The notes beneath the pieces are model-generated. The model searched no databases and was not told where the DNA came from. It worked only from the letters and a program-made list of their open reading frames with translations. Shown here in pieces: positions 7,328 to 15,165 of a stretch of 64,000 nt of DNA. Both the position numbers and the translations under genes were made by a program. This DNA is from Acidobacteriota bacterium (GTDB lineage: Bacteria > Acidobacteriota > Blastocatellia > Pyrinomonadales > Pyrinomonadaceae). Every line of letters starts with the position of its first letter. Position 1 is the first letter of the stretch. The stretch covers positions 37,902 to 101,901 of the forward strand of contig JAFDVJ010000081.1 in the NCBI GenBank assembly GCA_018269075.1, read 5' to 3'.

Positions 7328-10300
7328 TCGCGCGCACCTCCGTTGGTTTGATTTTGAGCGGGAGCTCGATTTCGGGGAAGCGGCGGCGGATCGCGAGCAT
7401 CGTTTCGATGATCTTCGCGCGGTCGCCGACCGCGATCGTCGCCGACTGGCGGGCGAGAATGCCGGCGGCGACGCGGGCCGCTTCGGGCGATTTCAGGCCT
7501 TCGCGTTCGAGAAAACGGAGGACGCGTTTTTTCGCGGCGCGGGCGCGGTTGACGAGCGAGAGCACGCGGACGAAATACGGCGCGAGCCGCGCGAGCCGGT
7601 CGGGCGCGTCCGCCGCGTAGTCTTCGAGATAACCGGTCGCGAAAAACTGCATATTCTCGGCCGGGTGCTCGCTCAGTTTGACGAGATATTCGACGCCGTT
7701 TTCCGCTTTGAAATATTCGAGCAGCAGATCGCGCCCGAATTTCTGCGTTTCGACGTTGACCGAATCGCAGATCGCGACGAGAATTTCCGGCGTCAGCTCG
7801 GCCCCGGAAAACTTCGTCCGGAAAAAAGCCCGCCAGAATTCGCGCGAATCCGCCCATTTCGCGTCGAGCGCGCGGAGCAGCCCGGAAACCTCGCCGCGCA
7901 GAGTGTCGACGGCGTTTTCGGCGAACGTCCACGACGCCCGGCGAACGGCCAGAATCTCGTGATTCGTCAGGCCGACCAATTCGTCGACCGGCAGATTTTC
8001 GCTCCAGTCGGCGGCGCGGGCGATCAGCAGCCGGCCGCCGAGCTCGCCGGCCGCGGGCGACGCCGAGGCGACGAGCAGGCGCGCCGTTTCGAAATCGACG
8101 AACTTTGTCCAGCCGGGAATCTCGCGCGCGGTTTCGAGCAGCCGCCGGTGAACGCCCTCGGTCCGTTCCGGCTGCAAAAGCCCGATCACGACGGCCTTCG
8201 TCAGGTTTTCGGCAAACTGCGGGAAACGCGCCGCGAGCCGCGCGACGGTCGGCCGGATCGCGTAATGAATGTCGGCGAGCTCGTGCGCCAGAAAAGTCAG
8301 GATCGTCCGTTCGCGGCGCAGCAGGTTTTCGTCCGGCAGCTGGCCGAAAAGCCGGATGCCGAAGCCGCGGATTTGTTCGAACGGCGAATTGATCAGCGCG
8401 TCGATCAATCCGTCCGGCAGATTTTCGGCGCGCGTTTCGTGGTTGACGAGAATATTCGCGCCGAGCGTTTGAACCTCGACGAGCGGGTGCGCGAGCAGGT
8501 CGCCGACGACCGCCGGATCGAGCGTCCGCAATTCGCGGGCGAAGCTTTGAAAAATCGCGTCGCCGAGATCGGCGGCGATCGCCCGATCGTCTTCGCCGAG
8601 CGCGAGCAGTTCGGCGATCAGGACGGCGATCAGCGTCCGCGCTTCGGCCGCCGCATAGATCGTCGACTGCAGGAGCCGCGCCCCGAACCGGCGCGCGTCC
8701 GCGAACGCGCAGGTCAGCAGCCGGCGGATCGCCGTCTCGTTTTTCGCGAAAATTTCGCGCTGCGCTTCGATCCATTCGAAGGCCTGCGCGCGGGCTCCCG
8801 GATGGCGGCAGACGGCGACCGCGACCGCGAGCGCGACGTCCGGGTTCGACGGGTCGAACCGCGCCGCGGCGAGCGCGAAACCGAGCCGGTTCGTGACTTC
8901 ATACGGTCTTTCGAGCAGCATCAGGAGCGCTTCGGTGTCGAGCGTTTCGATGAATTCGCGGCAGTCGCGCAAAGCCTTGACGGCGAATTCGTGAACCGGC
9001 CGGCATTCGCTTTCCGCGAGCAGGTGGAGCAGACCGACGGGCTGCGCCTCCCAGAGCTTCGGAAACGCCTCTTCGCGGACGGCGGGCGCCGGATCGCCGA
9101 TCTTGTAATCGCCTTTGATCCGGAAACCGCGCGAACCGGGTTTCAGCTCATACCGCGGACTGTTTTCGTAAAGTATGTGATTAAAAAGAAGATACGGCGA
9201 AAATTCGGACCAGCGCGTGGTCGTTATCTTCGGATTCTGCCAGTTCCAGCGGCCGGTGTGATAATAATCGTAATGCGTCGAGACGCGCGGCTCGCAGGCG
9301 TCGGCGTCGGCGTAGGCGAGCAGCGCGCCGGTCGCCATTCTGACGTAATCGGCGTCGCCGATCTGCGCCAGCCGGCGGAGCGTGCGCCACGTCCGGCGGC
9401 GAAAATAGTCCTTGGTCCGGTCGCCGAACGCGATCCGCGAATCCGGTTTGACGAGCTCTTTCTTGAATTTGACCGAGCGGTAATAGCCGTTTTCGTCCGG
9501 CAGATAGATCGAATCCCAGTAAGACGGGCTCGTGAAACCGGCTCGTTCGATTTCGAAGCGTTTGGCGACGATGCCGAAAACCTCGGCGTCGCGGCGGTAT
9601 TCGGCGGCTTTGAAGATCTGCCGGAAGGGTTTGAAATAACGCGGTTTGAGCGGGATTTCGCGGAGCAGGGCGAGCAGCGCCGGCCGGATGACGGCGTTTT
9701 CGGCTTCGTAGAGCCGGCTTAAAACGGTCAGCGCGCCGCGCGCCGGTTTTTGAAGCTCGGCGCGGAGCGCGGCCTCGAAGCTCTCGGGCGTGCCGGATTT
9801 CGCGAGCGTTCGCAGAGTTTCGGGCAGCTCGGCCAGCGCCTTTTCGCGCAGCTCGCGGCGTTTTTCCTCGCCGCCCGTTTTCAACAGCGCTTCGCGCGCG
9901 ATCCGGGCGACGAATTCGGCCTTGTGGCCGGCGAGCTTTTCGAGCGCGGGAAGCGCCGCCTCGCCGCCGCAGAAGCCGAGGCTCCACGCACAGCAGTAAT
10001 CGCGCAGCTCTTTGGCGGTGCCGATCAGTTTGACGATTTCCGGCGCGGCCTCCATGATTTTCAGCTCGCCGGCGCGCCAGACGAGCCGCTCGATCCGCGG
10101 GTTGCTGCGGGCCTTCGCGTCGCGCAGACCGGCCAGAATCGCGTTCCGGCGGGCTTCTTCGGGATGATCCGGGGCCGTGTCCGACTCCGGCTTTTCGGCC
10201 GTCGCCGGGCGGCTCGCGCCGACCGCGTGATAGCCTTTCCGCGTTTTTTCGTCGACCAGTTTCTGGAAGATTTTCTGCGCCTCGGCGAGCGTCACCGGCG

Positions 10301-10454
10301 CGACGGTTTTCGTGCCTTCCTTCAATTCCGCGCCGCTCCGGCCGTAGCGGAAATTGACGACGTACTGCGACCCGCTTTCGCACAAATCAACTTCGTAAAC
10401 CTTGTCGGAATTTCCTTCGCGAAACTGAAGTTTGGTTTGGCAGACGAGCTTCAT
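7317..10454 (-). CDS. WGR-domain protein with HEAT/ARM-like repeats, retron partner
   Basis: 1045 residues. Residues 1-~85 form a WGR domain (KLQFREGNSDKVYEVDLCES then YVVNFRYGRSGAELKEGTKT, the RYGR variant of the W-G-R signature). Residues ~110-1030 are an almost unbroken alpha-solenoid of HEAT/ARM-like helical hairpins, for example PLVEVQTLGANILVNHETRA and NHEILAVRRASWTFAENAVD. WGR domains occur in PARPs and MolR-type proteins and are thought to bind nucleic acid; the solenoid would be a scaffold. It is first in the minus-strand retron operon and overlaps the WH-SWIM start. There is no enzymatic motif. Most likely it is the ARM component of a type XIII-like retron. The start is the ATG at 10454, behind a weak purine site. 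Confidence 0.85.
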   Translation of the reverse strand: MKLVCQTKLQFREGNSDKVYEVDLCESGSQYVVNFRYGRSGAELKEGTKTVAPVTLAEAQKIFQKLVDEKTRKGYHAVGASRPATAEKPESDTAPDHPEEARRNAILAGLRDAKARSNPRIERLVWRAGELKIMEAAPEIVKLIGTAKELRDYCCAWSLGFCGGEAALPALEKLAGHKAEFVARIAREALLKTGGEEKRRELREKALAELPETLRTLAKSGTPESFEAALRAELQKPARGALTVLSRLYEAENAVIRPALLALLREIPLKPRYFKPFRQIFKAAEYRRDAEVFGIVAKRFEIERAGFTSPSYWDSIYLPDENGYYRSVKFKKELVKPDSRIAFGDRTKDYFRRRTWRTLRRLAQIGDADYVRMATGALLAYADADACEPRVSTHYDYYHTGRWNWQNPKITTTRWSEFSPYLLFNHILYENSPRYELKPGSRGFRIKGDYKIGDPAPAVREEAFPKLWEAQPVGLLHLLAESECRPVHEFAVKALRDCREFIETLDTEALLMLLERPYEVTNRLGFALAAARFDPSNPDVALAVAVAVCRHPGARAQAFEWIEAQREIFAKNETAIRRLLTCAFADARRFGARLLQSTIYAAAEARTLIAVLIAELLALGEDDRAIAADLGDAIFQSFARELRTLDPAVVGDLLAHPLVEVQTLGANILVNHETRAENLPDGLIDALINSPFEQIRGFGIRLFGQLPDENLLRRERTILTFLAHELADIHYAIRPTVARLAARFPQFAENLTKAVVIGLLQPERTEGVHRRLLETAREIPGWTKFVDFETARLLVASASPAAGELGGRLLIARAADWSENLPVDELVGLTNHEILAVRRASWTFAENAVDTLRGEVSGLLRALDAKWADSREFWRAFFRTKFSGAELTPEILVAICDSVNVETQKFGRDLLLEYFKAENGVEYLVKLSEHPAENMQFFATGYLEDYAADAPDRLARLAPYFVRVLSLVNRARAAKKRVLRFLEREGLKSPEAARVAAGILARQSATIAVGDRAKIIETMLAIRRRFPEIELPLKIKPTEVRANAV

Positions 10455-10493
10455 AAATTATCTCTGTTTCACAGATGATACATTATTGCATAA

Positions 10494-10499
10494 ATTATA
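10494..10499 (-). promoter_or_regulatory. Candidate -10 box of the retron operon
   Basis: TATAAT on the minus strand, 40 nt upstream of the ATG at 10454, in an AT-rich stretch of otherwise GC-rich DNA. No convincing -35 is visible; that position falls in the palindrome at 10515-10528. Confidence 0.4.
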
Positions 10500-10514
10500 A
10501 ATATCCGCAAGTTT

Positions 10515-10528
10515 CCGGAAATTTCCGG
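10515..10528. promoter_or_regulatory. Perfect 14-bp palindrome CCGGAAATTTCCGG between divergent promoters
   Basis: Centred between the -10-like boxes of the leftward retron operon and the rightward 10598 gene. It overlaps the expected -35 region of the retron promoter. An operator shared by both transcription units is plausible; the binding protein is unknown. Confidence 0.4.
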
Positions 10529-10561
10529 CAAAGTAAGGTTTAATATGGAAAAAATATGGTT

Positions 10562-10567
10562 TATAAT
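10562..10567 (+). promoter_or_regulatory. Candidate -10 box for the 10598 gene
   Basis: TATAAT 31 nt before the ATG at 10598. The -35 position reads TTTAAT, which is weak. Confidence 0.35.
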
Positions 10568-10597
10568 TCAGGCAGCATTATTTTTAACCGAAATTAT

Positions 10598-11026
10598 ATG
10601 AGTAATCAAGTAACCGTTTCCGACATTTTCCGCCGCGCCCTCGAAATCAGAAAAGCGAACCCGAGCGCCGATGTCAAAAGCGTCAAATCGCAGCTCGTCA
10701 GCGAATTTTCCGGAAAGCCGTTTCCGTCGGTCGCGCAGCTGACGATTCCCGAATACGACAACATCACGCCCGAGGAAGACTGGACGGCCGGGCTGCCGGT
10801 CGTGCTGCGCGGCATTCAGACCGAAGACTGGGCCGAGATCGCGCACGGCATTATGATCAGCCTCGAACAGGTCGAAAATTATCCGAAACAGTCGGGCCGC
10901 GAGGACGATCCCGCGAAGGAATGGCGCAACCGCCAGACGGGAATCGCCGGCGCGAACGAGAAGAATCTCAATAAATGGATGCCGGAAGATCTGATGAATC
11001 TGGCGAAACGCTCGGCGAAACAATAG
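10598..11026 (+). CDS. Hypothetical cytoplasmic protein divergent from the retron operon
   Basis: 142 residues from ATG 10598 (MSNQVTVSDIFRRALEIRKA). I chose this over an upstream in-frame ATG at 10556 because that one overlaps the -10-like box. Small, mixed-charge, probably helical, with no signal peptide, membrane segment or catalytic motif that I recognise. It shares a short divergent promoter region with the retron operon, including a perfect palindrome. Any functional link to the retron is speculation from this arrangement. Confidence 0.75.
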   Translation: MSNQVTVSDIFRRALEIRKANPSADVKSVKSQLVSEFSGKPFPSVAQLTIPEYDNITPEEDWTAGLPVVLRGIQTEDWAEIAHGIMISLEQVENYPKQSGREDDPAKEWRNRQTGIAGANEKNLNKWMPEDLMNLAKRSAKQ

Positions 11027-11125
11027 GTTTGATCGCAGTTATTTGCCGCCGACAAGCGCGGATTTCACGGGATTGGGATTTGTTTCGAACCGCGGAATCG
11101 ACGTTTGTCGGCGGCCGTTTTTTTT

Positions 11126-12112
11126 ATGAAAGCAGTTTACGTCAACGAATTCGGCGGACCGGAAAATCTCGAGTTTCGCGCGGTCGACGATCCGCCGCGG
11201 CCGGCCGGAACCGAGGTGCTGGTGCGCGTCAAAGCGGCGGCCCTGAACCGCGCCGATCTTTTGCAGCGGCGCGGTCTTTATCCGGCGCCGCCGGGTTATC
11301 CCGAGCGCATTTTGGGGCTCGAATTTGCGGGCGAGGTCGCGGCGGTCGGCGACGAGGTCGAGGATTTTAAGACGGGCGACCGCGTTTTCGGGATCACGGC
11401 GGGCGGCGCGCAGGCCGAATTGCTGCTGACCGATGCGTCGCTGCTCGCGCGGATTCCGGAAAATCTGGACTTTATCGAGGCGGCCGCGATTCCCGAGGCG
11501 TTTATCACGGCGCACGACGCGATTTTCACGCTCGGGCGGCTCGCCGCGACCGAAACGCTCCTGATTCACGCCGCCGGTTCGGGCGTCGGCCTCGCCGCGC
11601 TCCAGCTCGCCAAAGCGCGCGGCGTCCGCGTGCTCGGGACTTCGCGGACCGCCGACAAGCTCGCCGAAGCCGCGAAATTCGGGCTCGACGCCGGCATTCT
11701 GGCCGGCGGGGACGCGAACCTCGCGGCCGCGATCAAAGAGAAAAACGACGGCCGCGGCGTCGACGTGATTCTCGATCTGGTCGGCGCGGCGAATTTTCCG
11801 GCGAACATCGAGAGCCTCAACGTCAAAGGCCGGCTGATTCTGGTCGGGACGCCGGGCGGCGCGAAGGCCGAGCTCAATTTCGGGCCGGTGATGGCCAAAC
11901 GTCTGACGATCGTCGGGACGGTCCTGCGCTCGCGCCCGACGCCGGAAAAAGCCGCCGCGACGCGCAAATTCGCCGAAGAAGTCGTCCCGCTGCTCGCCGC
12001 CGGCCGTCTCAAACCGAACGTCGACCGGGTCTTCAAAGCCGCGGACGCCCACAAAGCCCACGAATATCTCGAATCCAACGCCAGCTTCGGCAAAGTCATT
12101 CTTGAGTTTTAA
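11126..12112 (+). CDS. Zinc-free quinone oxidoreductase (MDR family, PIG3-like)
   Basis: 328 residues from ATG 11126. GroES-like N-terminal half (MKAVYVNEFGGPENLEF, NRADLLQRRGLYPAPPGYP, LGLEFAGEVAAVG) and a Rossmann half with HAAGSGVGLAALQLAKA, then a C-terminal ANIESLNVKGRLILVGTPGG and MAKRLTIVGTVLRSR. The catalytic and structural zinc Cys residues of alcohol dehydrogenases are absent, as in NADPH:quinone reductases of the TP53I3/PIG3 type. Likely an NADPH-dependent one- or two-electron reductase of quinones or enones in the cytosol. It stands alone, with a repeat array directly after the stop. Confidence 0.88.
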   Translation: MKAVYVNEFGGPENLEFRAVDDPPRPAGTEVLVRVKAAALNRADLLQRRGLYPAPPGYPERILGLEFAGEVAAVGDEVEDFKTGDRVFGITAGGAQAELLLTDASLLARIPENLDFIEAAAIPEAFITAHDAIFTLGRLAATETLLIHAAGSGVGLAALQLAKARGVRVLGTSRTADKLAEAAKFGLDAGILAGGDANLAAAIKEKNDGRGVDVILDLVGAANFPANIESLNVKGRLILVGTPGGAKAELNFGPVMAKRLTIVGTVLRSRPTPEKAAATRKFAEEVVPLLAAGRLKPNVDRVFKAADAHKAHEYLESNASFGKVILEF

Positions 12113-12177
12113 GTTTAGGAAGTTTAGGAAGTTTGGGAAGTTCAGGAAGTTCAGGAAGTTTGGGAAGTTCAGGAAAG
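12113..12177 (+). repeat. AGGAAGTTT tandem array
   Basis: About seven degenerate copies of a 9-bp unit (AGGAAGTTT / GGGAAGTTC) starting directly after the quinone oxidoreductase stop codon. A related array lies at 39797-39844. No inverted partner arm is seen here. Confidence 0.85.
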
Positions 12178-12252
12178 TGCTTTCTCACATCTAAATCAAT
12201 CTTTTTCAACACCTTAACCCCGAAGCGCAGCAAAGATCGCCGGCCGCGAACC

Positions 12253-12282
12253 AATCCGAAATCCGAAATCCGAAATCCGAAA
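12253..12282. repeat. AATCCGA heptamer array
   Basis: Four tandem AATCCGA units ending at the stop codon of the small minus-strand gene to its right. A solo arm with no TCGGATT partner nearby. Confidence 0.85.
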
Positions 12283-12507
12283 TCAATTGATTCTTCCGGC
12301 GGCTTCGTCGGTCACGATGCAGAGGCCGGAGATGCCGGCCCGTTCGAGTTCTTTAAGTCTTTGTTCGGCATCGACGTAGGTCAGACCGGAGGCCTCGCGT
12401 TTTTCGAACGAGATCACCGACCAGATCGCCGCCCGCAGCTCGTCGAACTTTTCAGCGGCCGTGGCGGCCGTCGCGGGCTCGGTTTTTTCCTTTTTCTTTG
12501 CCGTCAT
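12283..12507 (-). CDS. Small hypothetical protein
   Basis: 74 residues if started at ATG 12507 (MTAKKKEKTEPATAATAAEK), which has GGAAG eight nt upstream; an in-frame ATG at 12522 is the alternative. A Lys/Ala/Thr-rich N-terminus is followed by FDELRAAIWSVISFEKREAS and GLTYVDAEQRLKELERAGIS, then GLCIVTDEAAGRIN. Reads like a small soluble helical protein. No family recognised. The stop codon abuts a heptamer array. Confidence 0.55.
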   Translation of the reverse strand: MTAKKKEKTEPATAATAAEKFDELRAAIWSVISFEKREASGLTYVDAEQRLKELERAGISGLCIVTDEAAGRIN

Positions 12508-12642
12508 TTCCGCAGCTTCCATACCTTTTTGATGAAAAACGAAACTTCGCGGTTTCCCAAACCTTAGCACAAAGTGCATAGTTTTGTAAAAGTTTTAAAA
12601 CCCTTGTTTTTTCAAAAACTTAGCCAAAACCGGTCAGAAAAA

Positions 12643-12660
12643 TGAATGAACGCTCATTCA
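12643..12660. promoter_or_regulatory. FadR/TetR-like operator palindrome
   Basis: TGAATGAACGCTCATTCA: perfect 7-bp arms around a 4-nt centre, 43 nt upstream of the SDR start. The arm matches the TGAATGA...TCATTCA operator of Bacillus-type FadR, a TetR-family fatty-acid regulator. The regulator itself is not in this window. Confidence 0.55.
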
Positions 12661-12669
12661 CGACTTCAA

Positions 12670-12683
12670 AATGAACCGTCATT
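12670..12683. promoter_or_regulatory. Second, weaker operator-like palindrome
   Basis: AATGAACCGTCATT: 5-bp arms around 4 nt, same half-site as the palindrome at 12643 and about 25 bp from it centre to centre. It lies between that site and the ATG at 12703. Confidence 0.4.
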
Positions 12684-12702
12684 CAGTTATAATCACCTTG
12701 CT

Positions 12703-13773
12703 ATGGGCTTTAACGAAACAGTATTTCTGACGGGTTTTCCCGGCTTCATCGCCGGGCGTCTGGTCGCGCGTCTGGCCGACCGCAACACGCAGTTTTTCCT
12801 GCTCGTGCAGAAGGCGTTTGTCGATAAAGCCCGGCACGATCTCGAAAAGCTCGCCGCCGACACCGGCGTGCCGCTCGAAAACTTCGCGCTGATCGAGGGC
12901 GACATCACGCTCGAAAATCTCGGCATCTCGGACGAGGACCTCGAAACGGTGCTCGCCGAAACGACCGATGTTTATCATCTCGCGGCGATCTACGATCTCG
13001 GCGTCAAAAAGGAACCGGCGTTTCGCGTCAACGTCGACGGCACCAAAAACGTCAACGAGCTCGTCCGGAAAATGCCGGCGCTGCGGCGCTATAACTATAT
13101 CTCGACCTGCTACGTCGCCGGCCGCCGCACCGGCGAGATTCTCGAAAACGAGCTCGAACACACGGCCGGTTTTCGCAACTATTACGAGGAAACGAAATAT
13201 CTCGCCGAAATGGAGGTCGAAAAGCTCAAAGCCGAGCTGCCCGTGACGATCTTCCGGCCGTCGGTCGTGGTCGGCGATTCGGTGACCGGCGAAACGGCGA
13301 AATACGACGGCATCTACTCGGTCATCTTCTATCTCAAAAAATTCCCGTCGCTGCTGCGGCTCGTCAACGTCGGCAACAAAAAAGTGCGGCTCAATCTGGT
13401 GCCGGTCGATTTCGTCGTCGAAGGCATCGCCGCGCTCGCCCGCGACGAAAAGGCAACCGGCAAGACGATCGCGCTCGCCGATCCGCGGCCGCTCTCGACG
13501 GCGGAAATCTGCGACGCGATCGCCGTCGCGATCACCGGCAAAAAATCGGTCGTCACGCCGCCCGCCGCGCTCATCGAGTTTTCGCTCGGTCTGCCGTTTT
13601 CGCCCGCGATCACCGGCCTCCCGCACGAAGGCGTGCCGTATTTTTTTCTCGTTCAGACCTATGACACGGCGATTTCCGAAGAGCTGCTAAAAGCCCACGG
13701 CGTCGCCTGCCCGAACTTCGCCGATTACGCCAAAAATCTCGTCGCCTTCACCGATAAGCATCCGAAATTATGA
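12703..13773 (+). CDS. Extended SDR, acyl/thioester reductase-like (NAD_binding_4 type)
   Basis: 356 residues from ATG 12703. The N-terminal NAD(P)-binding motif TGFPGFIAGRL is followed by IEGDITLENLGIS, VYHLAAIYDLG, NVDGTKNV, YISTCYVAGRR and the catalytic YEETK (Y-x3-K), then FRPSVVVGDS. This order is that of male-sterility/fatty acyl-CoA-reductase-like SDRs. A reductase of acyl thioesters or a related lipid-modifying step is likely, and the FadR-like palindromes upstream fit lipid control; neither is proven. The stop codon overlaps the start of a GTGGAGA repeat. Alternative: a general NAD-dependent epimerase-like SDR. Confidence 0.8.
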   Translation: MGFNETVFLTGFPGFIAGRLVARLADRNTQFFLLVQKAFVDKARHDLEKLAADTGVPLENFALIEGDITLENLGISDEDLETVLAETTDVYHLAAIYDLGVKKEPAFRVNVDGTKNVNELVRKMPALRRYNYISTCYVAGRRTGEILENELEHTAGFRNYYEETKYLAEMEVEKLKAELPVTIFRPSVVVGDSVTGETAKYDGIYSVIFYLKKFPSLLRLVNVGNKKVRLNLVPVDFVVEGIAALARDEKATGKTIALADPRPLSTAEICDAIAVAITGKKSVVTPPAALIEFSLGLPFSPAITGLPHEGVPYFFLVQTYDTAISEELLKAHGVACPNFADYAKNLVAFTDKHPKL

Positions 13774-13909
13774 GTGGAGAGTGGAGAGTGGAGAGTGGAG
13801 AGTTAGAAGAAGAAGGGGAGAAAGGGAGAAAGGGAGAAAGGGAGAAAGGGAGGACGGCAGCTTCCGATTACGGACAAATCCGAAATCCGAAATCCGAAAT
13901 CCGAAATCG
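13773..13909. repeat. Composite repeat: GTGGAGA, GGGAGAAA and AATCCGA arrays
   Basis: Three arrays in a row: four GTGGAGA units (13773-13803), five GGGAGAAA octamers (13814-13852), and AATCCGA heptamers (13875-13909). The first begins inside the SDR stop codon context; the last faces the VWA gene. Confidence 0.85.
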
Positions 13910-13973
13910 ATAAAGCATATTTTCCGGGACTGGCGGCATCATAAAATAAAATCGAAGGGGTTTGAGATGTTTT

Positions 13974-15083
13974 ATGGGGTGGCCGTCAGTTAGATTCTTT
14001 CTGCAATTGGTTCTTTTGACCGGCGTTTTCGCGGGTTTCGCGGGCGCGCAGTCGGGGCGCACGACGCCGCGTCCGCGCGCGTCGGACGACGATACGGAAC
14101 GGGTCGCGACCGAGGAGATCAAGCTCAACGTGTCGGCGTTCGACCGTTCGGGCGAATTTTTCGCGGGCGTCGGGAAGGACGATCTCGTGATCAACGAGGA
14201 CGGCGTGCTGCACCAGCCGGCGAGCGTCCGGCGGCTGCCGGCGAGCGTCCTGATCGTGCTCGACACGGGCGGCGAAGACCGGCAGGCGAAGGATTTCAAA
14301 ACCACGCGCGACGCCGCCAAGGCGCTCGTCAAAAGCCTCCGCCCGGACGACACGATCGCGATTCTCGAATACAACGACGAGGCGCGGATCCTCGTCGAAT
14401 GGACGAACGACAAGGACCAGTTGATAACGGCGCTCGACAAGAATCTCAAATTCGGCCGGCGCTCGCGCTTCGTCGACGCGCTCGGTCTGGCGGTCGATTT
14501 TTTCGATAAATCGAAGCTCGAAAACCGCCATCTGGTCCTGATCACCGACGGCCTCGACAGCACGAGCGACGAGACGGCGCGCGGCAAGGCGATCAAAAAG
14601 CTGCTCGCGACCGACATCAACGTCCATATTTTAAGCTACACGAAGATGGAGCAGACGGTCGTCGGCCAGCGGATCCGTTCGGTCAACGGCGGCGGCACGC
14701 AGAAAAAAGAGCTGCCGCCGGGCGCCGACATTCCGGTTCAGGGGCAGACGCGCACTTATCCGGTGATGACGATCAATCTCGACCGCGAGATGATCCGCAA
14801 GATCCGCGAGCGCGGCGAAAATCTCGCGAAAAGCGAAAAGGCGCTGACCAAGCTCGCCGAGGACACGAACGGCCTGCTCGTGCTGCCCGATTCGCGTCAG
14901 GAAATGATCGAGCGGGCGGGCTTCATCACGAAAAACATCGACGCCAACTACGTCGTCACCTACATCCCGAAACGCCCGCTCGCCGACGTCCGCGTGACCG
15001 AGGAACGCAATATCGAAATCACCTCGCGCCGCTCGGGCCTCGACGTGCTCGCCAAACGCAAACTGATCGTCAATCCGCAGTGA
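13974..15083 (+). CDS. Exported VWFA-related protein (Acidobacterial type)
   Basis: 369 residues from ATG 13974 (a TTG four codons earlier is less likely). Signal peptide LQLVLLTGVFAGFAGAQ, then a beta-rich region with NEDGVLHQPASVRRL typical of VWFA-related exported proteins. The VWA domain starts at SVLIVLDTGGEDRQAKDF and runs through LVLITDGLDSTSDE. The MIDAS signature, normally D-x-S-x-S, reads D-T-G-G-E, so metal binding may be impaired. Later blocks include KLAEDTNGLLVLPDS and NYVVTYIPKRP, usual in this family. Likely a periplasmic or surface adhesion/scaffold protein. The stop codon is fused to a TCGGATT array. Confidence 0.85.
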   Translation: MGWPSVRFFLQLVLLTGVFAGFAGAQSGRTTPRPRASDDDTERVATEEIKLNVSAFDRSGEFFAGVGKDDLVINEDGVLHQPASVRRLPASVLIVLDTGGEDRQAKDFKTTRDAAKALVKSLRPDDTIAILEYNDEARILVEWTNDKDQLITALDKNLKFGRRSRFVDALGLAVDFFDKSKLENRHLVLITDGLDSTSDETARGKAIKKLLATDINVHILSYTKMEQTVVGQRIRSVNGGGTQKKELPPGADIPVQGQTRTYPVMTINLDREMIRKIRERGENLAKSEKALTKLAEDTNGLLVLPDSRQEMIERAGFITKNIDANYVVTYIPKRPLADVRVTEERNIEITSRRSGLDVLAKRKLIVNPQ

Positions 15084-15121
15084 TTTGGATTTCGGATTTC
15101 GGATTTCGGATTTCGGATTTG
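15082..15121 (+). repeat. TCGGATT heptamer array
   Basis: Five tandem TCGGATT-type units beginning at the VWA stop codon (TGATTTGGATTTCGG). A solo arm, adjacent to the gene on its left. Confidence 0.85.
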
Positions 15122-15165
15122 CTTTTTGTCGGGAGAATGGGCGGGTTTGAGTCGATTGAAAGAGA

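Noticed and set aside
7665..9722. 685-residue plus-strand frame opposite the WGR/HEAT gene
   Set aside because: Antisense shadow of the solenoid gene; composition (Arg, Asp, Gln, Phe) is typical of reverse-frame translation here.
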